Shown: piece by piece, positions 6,383 through 10,662 of the stretch | How positions within the stretch are numbered: the stretch's first letter is position 1 | Layout: each line of letters starts with the position of its first letter | NCBI GenBank assembly: GCA_020721385.1 | Contig: DYMW01000024.1 | Span: 1 to 10,662 of the forward strand | Source: Sulfurovum sp. | Lineage (GTDB): Bacteria > Campylobacterota > Campylobacteria > Campylobacterales > Sulfurovaceae | Direction of reading: 5' to 3' | DNA: 10,662 bases | Made by a program: the position numbers and the translations under genes | The notes under the pieces: generated by a model | Databases searched by the model: none | The model's input: the letters and a program-made list of their open reading frames with translations, nothing else | What the model was told of the DNA's origin: nothing

Positions 6383-7672
6383 GTGAAAATAATCAATACT
6401 AAAGATGATAATTTTAAACATGAATTTGAAGAGTTGTTACAACGTGGCAAGATGGATATGGATGGGGTAACCACCATTGTTAAAGGTCTACTTGATGAGA
6501 TTAAAAATGATGGCAATACAGCATTAAAAAGCCATATTGCTAAATTTGACCGATGGGAACCAAGCTCGGATGAAGCGTTGGAGGTTTCTGTAGAGTCGAT
6601 GAAAGAGGCTTATGAGAACATTGATAAAGTTTTAAGAGATGCTTTACATTTGGCATACAATAGAATTGAAAGTTATCACCAAAAATTGATGCCAAAATCA
6701 TGGATAGATTTTGAAAAAACAGGAACGATGTTGGGTCAAAAAGTAACAGCAGTTGATCGTGCTGGTCTGTATATTCCAGGAGGAAAGGCTGCTTATCCTA
6801 GTTCTTTGTTGATGAATGCCATTCCAGCCATCGTTGCAGGGGTTGAAGAGATAGTGGTTTGCACACCAGCACCCGATAATGAACTCAATGAATTGCTTTT
6901 AGCAGCGTGTCATTTATGTAAAGTGACCAAAGTTTTTAAAGTAGGTGGTGCATCTGCTATTGGAGCAATGGCGTATGGTACACAGACAATTCCTAAGGTA
7001 GATGTCATTACGGGACCTGGAAATATTTTTGTGGCTACGGCTAAAAAATTGGTCTATGGTGAAGTAAATATTGACATGATAGCAGGGCCTAGTGAGATAG
7101 GAATTTTGGCTGACAGTACTGCACGAGAAGATTTTATTGCGATAGATTTACTCTCACAAGCCGAGCATGATGAGATGGCAAGTTCTATTTTGATTACAAC
7201 TGATGCAACCTTAGCACCAAGAGTGTCAGATAAAGTAGAAGAATTTTTAAAAATATTGTCACGAGAAACAATAGCTAGAAAATCGATTGAAGAGCGTGGA
7301 GCGATTATTATAACAGAAACGATGGATGAGGCAATTGATTTGATGAATCAAATTGCACCAGAACACTTGGAAGTTATTACTCAGAATCCTATGGAGTTGT
7401 TGGCAAAAATCAAACACGCTGGAGCCATCTTTTTAGGAGCCTATACACCTGAGCCTATTGGTGATTATATTGCAGGACCTAATCATACTTTACCAACAGG
7501 TGGAACGGCTAAGTTCTATTCACCACTGAGTGTTGACCATTTCTTAAAGAAATCATCTATTATTGCCATGAGTAGAGAAGGATTAACAGAAATTGGGGAA
7601 GCGTGTGCGTTAATTGCGAATACTGAAGGCTTAACAGCACATGAAGAGTCGGTTAGAATTAGATTAAAGTAG
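6383..7672 (+). CDS. hisD: Histidinol dehydrogenase
   Basis: HisD carries out the last two steps of histidine synthesis, oxidising L-histidinol to L-histidine with two NAD+. The 429 residues are full length (E. coli 434). Visible family signatures are AGLYIPGGKAAYPSS (127-141), TGPGNIFVATAKKL (210-223) and IAGPSEIG. Zinc ligands are Gln259 and His262 in LLSQAEHDE, Asp361 in PIGDYIAGPNHT, and His420 near the end. The catalytic Glu327-His328 pair lies in APEHLEV. The start is GTG, supported by AAGGA at 6371-6375, 7 nt upstream. It is the last gene of the + strand cluster, 27 bp after the PLP-enzyme stop. No other his gene is in the window, consistent with scattered histidine genes in this phylum. 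Confidence 0.96.
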   Translation: MKIINTKDDNFKHEFEELLQRGKMDMDGVTTIVKGLLDEIKNDGNTALKSHIAKFDRWEPSSDEALEVSVESMKEAYENIDKVLRDALHLAYNRIESYHQKLMPKSWIDFEKTGTMLGQKVTAVDRAGLYIPGGKAAYPSSLLMNAIPAIVAGVEEIVVCTPAPDNELNELLLAACHLCKVTKVFKVGGASAIGAMAYGTQTIPKVDVITGPGNIFVATAKKLVYGEVNIDMIAGPSEIGILADSTAREDFIAIDLLSQAEHDEMASSILITTDATLAPRVSDKVEEFLKILSRETIARKSIEERGAIIITETMDEAIDLMNQIAPEHLEVITQNPMELLAKIKHAGAIFLGAYTPEPIGDYIAGPNHTLPTGGTAKFYSPLSVDHFLKKSSIIAMSREGLTEIGEACALIANTEGLTAHEESVRIRLK

Positions 7673-7693
7673 GGTGCAATAAATTGCACCCTA
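7670..7693. terminator. Palindrome between hisD and the convergent response regulator gene, probable two-way terminator
   Basis: TAGGGTGCAAT (7670-7680) and ATTGCACCCTA (7683-7693) are perfect 11-bp arms around AA, beginning at the hisD stop codon and 14 bp from the response regulator stop. Its place between convergent gene ends suits a bidirectional terminator. The following T content is poor on both strands, so it may instead be a REP-like repeat or act through the hairpin alone. Confidence 0.5.
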
Positions 7694-7706
7694 TATCTTA
7701 GAAATT

Positions 7707-8252
7707 TTACAGATTATAGAAGTTTTTTAATGCTCTAATAATCATAGCATTTTTAGAAATACTCTCACCTTTTGCATCATTATCTACTTGCTCATAAAGG
7801 TCAAGTGGTAATGTGATAGAGAAAATTTTTGTTCTATTTTTCTTTTGTCTCTTAATGTCTGAAACAATGTCTTTAAGAACATCAATCATTTTATCAGTAT
7901 CAATTGGTTTTCTAATAAAGTTATTAACACCAATTTTAACAGCTTCCGAGATATTCCCCATATCATTACTTGCTGACACGATAACAATAATTTGTTTAGG
8001 ATTAATCTCTCTAATCTCTTTAGCAACCTCTAAACCACTTTTTCCTGGTAAGATAATATCGACAAAAATAATATCTGGACTATGTCTATCAAACAATGCC
8101 ATTGCTGATTTTGCATCTGTAGCTGAATGTACTTCAGAAAAGAAGTTTTTCAGTGTTGTACACATCAATTCATTTGTTTCTGGCTCATCTTCCAATACCA
8201 ATGTTTTTAGTTTTTTAGTCTCTTCAACAATTTTCATTAAGTCATTATTCAT
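7707..8252 (-). CDS. Orphan response regulator: receiver domain fused to a ribbon-helix-helix domain
   Basis: Residues about 16-131 are a CheY-like receiver domain with the acidic pair Glu21-Asp22 (VLEDE), phosphoacceptor Asp65 in FVDIILPG, Ser93 in IVSAS and Lys115 in RKPID, so all phosphorylation residues are present. A short basic linker (133-141) leads to about 40 C-terminal residues, TKIFSITLPLDLYEQVD through KNAMIIRALKNF, which fit a CopG/Arc-type ribbon-helix-helix: one beta strand, then two helices. This would be a dimeric DNA-binding output instead of the common winged-helix or HTH. The ATG at 8252 has AGGAA 5 nt upstream; Met6 is an alternative. No kinase gene is adjacent and the gene appears to be alone. 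The receiver call is firm, and the RHH call is from pattern only. Confidence 0.88.
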   Translation of the reverse strand: MNNDLMKIVEETKKLKTLVLEDEPETNELMCTTLKNFFSEVHSATDAKSAMALFDRHSPDIIFVDIILPGKSGLEVAKEIREINPKQIIVIVSASNDMGNISEAVKIGVNNFIRKPIDTDKMIDVLKDIVSDIKRQKKNRTKIFSITLPLDLYEQVDNDAKGESISKNAMIIRALKNFYNL

Positions 8253-8281
8253 AAAATTTCCTATTTCCTTCTTTTTAATAG

Positions 8282-8290
8282 ATTATAACA
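8282..8290 (-). promoter_or_regulatory. Extended -10 promoter for the response regulator gene
   Basis: Read on the - strand, TGT followed by a perfect TATAAT (8282-8287) lies 29 bp upstream of the ATG at 8252. Transcription would start near 8276, and the leader would carry AGGAA at 8258-8262. No -35 is visible. Confidence 0.5.
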
Positions 8291-8344
8291 AGTTATATAT
8301 TAAGGGAAATTAAAACTTAATCAAAAAAGTTATAGTTTATTCAT

Positions 8345-8373
8345 ATTAATTATTTTTTATATAAAAAATTAAT
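8345..8373. repeat. A/T-only near-palindrome in the gap upstream of the response regulator gene
   Basis: ATTTTTTAT (8352-8360) and ATAAAAAAT (8361-8369) are perfect complements, flanked by ATTAAT/TAAT. It lies 18 bp beyond the nitrilase-fold gene stop and could be a weak terminator for that cluster, or simply part of the very A/T-rich 138-bp gap. A stem made only of A-T pairs is weak evidence. Confidence 0.3.
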
Positions 8374-8390
8374 GTTTTTTTTTAATTATT

Positions 8391-9197
8391 TTATAATTTT
8401 TTTCTACCGTTTAACTCTTTTTGAAAGCCCCAACTTTTACGATGTTCTTTAATGGTCTCTTTGTTGATGGTTTCAATAAGCATGGACTCTTTATCTTCTA
8501 ACATCATATAAATTTCACCATGAGGGTCAACCAACATACTGTCTCCATAAAATTTCCATTTGACTTTTTCATCACGATATTCACCCAATCGATTTGCCCG
8601 TAAAATGTAGCATCCATGTAAAAATGCTTTGGTTTTTATAATTTCACGCCATCTATTATGTGACTCAAATGTTGACGCAGTAGGTAGAAGAACCAAGTCT
8701 ATTTTTTTATCTCCTACCTCTTCCCAAAAGGGGTCAAAATGGAGTTCAAATCCACCCATAATCATAATGTTGAATCCATCAATATTAAAGGTCATGGGTG
8801 TTTTTAGTTTTTCTATTGGATTGGAAAAAAAGCTTTTTTCATCCCAATGTTTATAAGGTATGAGAATCTGTTGTTCATAATAGGCGATGGATTTTGAAGA
8901 AATTTTGACAATGGTCTTAATATATTGATTATTTTCGATTATTAAGATTGGTGCAATAAAAATCATTTCATATTCCAATGCATATTTTTTAAGCAATTCA
9001 ATATGTTTTAAACTTTGCTCTTTCACCATTTGTATTGGCATATTGGGTAGCTCTTTAAAAAAGTGATTGAGAACATACTCACCAAAAAGAACCAGCTTGG
9101 CTCCTCTACTGTGTGCATTACGGAGATAAAAATCCAATTTTGTGGCTTGCATACCCAATGTGGGTAATTGTAACGCAGCAATGGTCAGCTTTTTCAT
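8391..9197 (-). CDS. Nitrilase-fold (carbon-nitrogen hydrolase) protein lacking the catalytic cysteine
   Basis: The 268 residues follow the nitrilase superfamily: N-terminal KLTIAALQLPTLG, the first catalytic Glu40 in LFGEYVLN, Lys116 in LIPYKHWDE, and the late FYGDSMLVDPHGEI (216-229). Where the family has the nucleophilic cysteine (V.ICYD..FPE), this protein reads IMIMGGFELHFDP, with Gly149 in the cysteine position. The only cysteine in the protein is Cys196, in the HGCYILRANR strand, where it cannot serve as nucleophile in the normal fold. The usual amide hydrolysis is therefore unlikely and a binding or scaffold role is possible. The ATG overlaps the xseB stop by 4 bp (ATGA), so translation is probably coupled. 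Substrate unknown. Confidence 0.85.
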   Translation of the reverse strand: MKKLTIAALQLPTLGMQATKLDFYLRNAHSRGAKLVLFGEYVLNHFFKELPNMPIQMVKEQSLKHIELLKKYALEYEMIFIAPILIIENNQYIKTIVKISSKSIAYYEQQILIPYKHWDEKSFFSNPIEKLKTPMTFNIDGFNIMIMGGFELHFDPFWEEVGDKKIDLVLLPTASTFESHNRWREIIKTKAFLHGCYILRANRLGEYRDEKVKWKFYGDSMLVDPHGEIYMMLEDKESMLIETINKETIKEHRKSWGFQKELNGRKKL

Positions 9198-9382
9198 CTT
9201 CCTTTCTCAATGGTTTCTATTTTTACTTTGGCTTCTTCAATCATTTTTTGTGCCGATTGTATGGTTTTTAATCCCTCTTCATAGAGTTTTAGGCTCTCTT
9301 CAAGGGTAATGGCGGGATCCATTAATTTATTTAAAATAGTTTTTGACTCTTCGAGTTTTTTTTCAAACGTATCTGTTTGCAT
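9194..9382 (-). CDS. xseB: Exodeoxyribonuclease VII small subunit
   Basis: XseB binds the large subunit XseA, forming exonuclease VII, which degrades single-stranded DNA in both directions. The 62-residue length is typical. TFEKKLEESKTILNKL (5-20), TLEESLKLYEEGLK (26-39) and the AQKMIEEAKVKIE helix give the usual two-helix coiled-coil pattern. It is the middle gene of a tight cluster: it begins 2 bp after the metX stop and its TGA overlaps the next ATG by 4 bp. No xseA is in the window, as is common. The function has no evident link to methionine synthesis. Confidence 0.88.
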   Translation of the reverse strand: MQTDTFEKKLEESKTILNKLMDPAITLEESLKLYEEGLKTIQSAQKMIEEAKVKIETIEKGR

Positions 9383-9384
9383 TT

Positions 9385-10488
9385 TTAACCTTTCTTTTCT
9401 AATGACTCTTTGATAATGTTAGAAAATTTATCTATTTCTACCAAAAATGCATCATGACCATAATCGCTCTCTATCTCATAATAGGACGAATTTTGATGAT
9501 TACGTTGCATCATAATGTGAATATGCTCCATTTCTTTAGGAAAAAATAGATAATCTCCTGTAAACGATATAAGGGTTGTTTTGGCTTTAATTCTCAGAAT
9601 TGCCTCATGTAAAGAGTCATACCCCCGACTCAAATTAAAGGTGTTAATCGCTTTGATGATATAGAGATAACTTAAAGGGTCAAAAAGTTTGGAAAAGTTG
9701 GAGGTGTTGTATTCCATATACCGTTCCACTTCATATCGACCAAAGAGTTCAAAAAGTCCATCATTGTTGACATAGTTACGACCAAATTTTTTACTCATTG
9801 AATCAGGAGAGAGATAAGAGATGTGTCCCGCAATTCTACCAATGGCTAAGCCCATTAAACCTTCTTCTTTAAAGGCATCTTTTTCATAGTGACCATTTTT
9901 AAAACGGACATCATGACGTATCGCTTCCATAGCAACTTTATTGAAGGCAATGGTCCAAGGTTGCGTGGCATAAGTGGTGGCTAAGGCTATAATTTGGTCT
10001 GAAAAATTGGGATAATCAACGGCAAATTGTAAGGCTTGCATTCCTCCCATAGAACCACCAATAATGGCTTTTAAATGGTGAATTCCTAATTGACTAAGCA
10101 GTTGTTTTTGTGCTTTTATCATGTCTTTGATGGTGAGAACAGGAAACTTAAGACGATAAGGAGTATTGCTAGGATAATTGTTGCTCATAGGCCCTGTACT
10201 TCCAAAACAGGAACCTATAACATTGGTTGAGACGACAAAATGTTTGGTGGTATCTATGGCTTTATGGTCACCAATAAGTTCATCCCACCAACCCTCTTTT
10301 TTATCTCCTTCATAGAGACCAGTAGCATGATGTGAACCACTGAGGGCATGACAAATTAGAATGACATTTGAGGCATCATTGTTTAGCTCACCATATGTTT
10401 CATAAGCAATTTGATAAGGTTCTAAAATTCTGCCACTTTCCAAATAGAGAGGTTGAGTAAAGTGTGCGATGTGGGTTTCTATTTTCAT
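9385..10488 (-). CDS. metX: Homoserine O-acetyltransferase
   Basis: MetX acylates L-homoserine with acetyl-CoA in methionine synthesis. The 367-residue alpha/beta hydrolase has the oxyanion/substrate segment CHALSGSHHATG (46-57), the nucleophile elbow GGSMGGMQAL with Ser146, Asp312 in FTGDYLFF and His345 in DYGHDAF, giving a complete Ser-Asp-His triad. NVIGSCFGSTGP (89-100) is the other family signature. The downstream product would be used by MetY, whose end lies 121 bp upstream. Some MetX enzymes use succinyl-CoA, and I cannot decide the acyl donor from sequence alone. The Shine-Dalgarno is weak (CAAAG). xseB follows after 2 bp. Confidence 0.94.
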   Translation of the reverse strand: MKIETHIAHFTQPLYLESGRILEPYQIAYETYGELNNDASNVILICHALSGSHHATGLYEGDKKEGWWDELIGDHKAIDTTKHFVVSTNVIGSCFGSTGPMSNNYPSNTPYRLKFPVLTIKDMIKAQKQLLSQLGIHHLKAIIGGSMGGMQALQFAVDYPNFSDQIIALATTYATQPWTIAFNKVAMEAIRHDVRFKNGHYEKDAFKEEGLMGLAIGRIAGHISYLSPDSMSKKFGRNYVNNDGLFELFGRYEVERYMEYNTSNFSKLFDPLSYLYIIKAINTFNLSRGYDSLHEAILRIKAKTTLISFTGDYLFFPKEMEHIHIMMQRNHQNSSYYEIESDYGHDAFLVEIDKFSNIIKESLEKKG

Positions 10489-10537
10489 TAATTACTTTGG
10501 CATAACTTTTTTTATCATTTTATCTTACTGATACATA

Positions 10538-10555
10538 AATTGTGATAAAACAATT
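10538..10555. promoter_or_regulatory. Operator-like inverted repeat between metY and metX
   Basis: AATTGT (10538-10543) and ACAATT (10550-10555) form a perfect 6-bp inverted repeat with a 6-base spacer, 50 bp upstream of the metX ATG. TATAAT hexamers on the - strand at 10601-10606 and 10592-10597 could be -10 boxes for metX, which would place this palindrome in the leader. The regulator, if any, is not identifiable. Confidence 0.3.
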
Positions 10556-10609
10556 CTAAGAAAGTTTGTTGATTGATGATATATAAGCTAAATTATATTA
10601 ATTATAGTT

Positions 10610-10662
10610 TTATGAAAGTGCTTTTTCTAAATCAGCAATTAAATCTTCGGTATCTTCCAATC
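10610..10662 (-). CDS. metY: C-terminal end of a probable O-acetylhomoserine sulfhydrylase (MetY), 5' end outside window
   Basis: The - strand frame entering from the right edge reads LEDTEDLIADLEKALS and stops at TAA (10610-10612). This ending (IEH/LED...DLIADLEQAL type) is characteristic of Cys/Met-metabolism PLP enzymes, especially O-acetylhomoserine aminocarboxypropyltransferase. Its place directly upstream of metX, same strand, makes MetY the best reading; MetY would convert O-acetylhomoserine and sulfide to homocysteine. Only 16 complete codons plus the stop are visible, so another member of the family cannot be ruled out. Confidence 0.65.
   Translation of the reverse strand, partial: LEDTEDLIADLEKALS

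Noticed and set aside
7813..8313. 166-residue + strand reading frame opposite the response regulator
   Set aside because: It is an antisense shadow of a gene with a complete receiver domain. The translation is Ser/Leu/Ile-rich low-complexity and has no credible ribosome binding site.
10489..10609. Possible methionine/SAM riboswitch upstream of metX
   Set aside because: The 121-bp A/T-rich gap shows no conserved riboswitch stems and no terminator-like hairpin; only a short inverted repeat is visible.

Overview
The window looks like ordinary chromosome from a low-GC member of the Campylobacterota, probably a Sulfurovum- or Sulfurimonas-like organism. This rests on recognisable protein families and gene order: nth, a PEB4-type peptidyl-prolyl isomerase and class II fructose-bisphosphate aldolase lie side by side, as recalled for Campylobacter jejuni, and metX, xseB and a nitrilase-fold gene are packed together. 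Promoter-like sites are extended -10 boxes (TGnTATAAT) with no clear -35, which fits this phylum. The genus is an inference.

Layout, left to right. Bases 2-82 hold the unrecognised C-terminal end of a + strand gene. It overlaps by 4 bp the end of a convergent small secreted protein (79-459, -) that looks like a cytochrome c relative without a haem site. Divergent from that is a PepD-type M20 dipeptidase (576-1850, +), then a secreted Sel1-repeat protein with its own promoter (1899-2564, +). A 190-bp stretch (2573-2760) looks like the remains of a metallophosphoesterase (SbcD-like) gene. Endonuclease III (nth, 2762-3412, -) follows. A + strand operon then runs from 3542 to 7672: PEB4-type chaperone, class II aldolase, a PLP-fold ACC-deaminase-like enzyme, and hisD. 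It ends at a palindrome shared with the convergent orphan response regulator (7707-8252, -). Finally a - strand cluster comprises the end of a probable metY (10610-10662), metX (9385-10488), xseB (9194-9382) and a nitrilase-fold protein (8391-9197).

Functions are mostly housekeeping: peptide breakdown, base-excision repair, outer-membrane protein folding, gluconeogenesis/glycolysis, histidine and methionine synthesis. MetX and MetY together would make homocysteine through O-acetylhomoserine and sulfide. The less ordinary points are a nitrilase-like protein whose catalytic cysteine position is glycine, a response regulator ending in a ribbon-helix-helix domain instead of a usual output domain, a haem-less cytochrome-like secreted protein, a gene relic, and a palindrome at the aldolase/PLP-enzyme junction that clouds the start of the PLP gene. 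I found no mobile element, CRISPR array, tRNA, rRNA or defence system.
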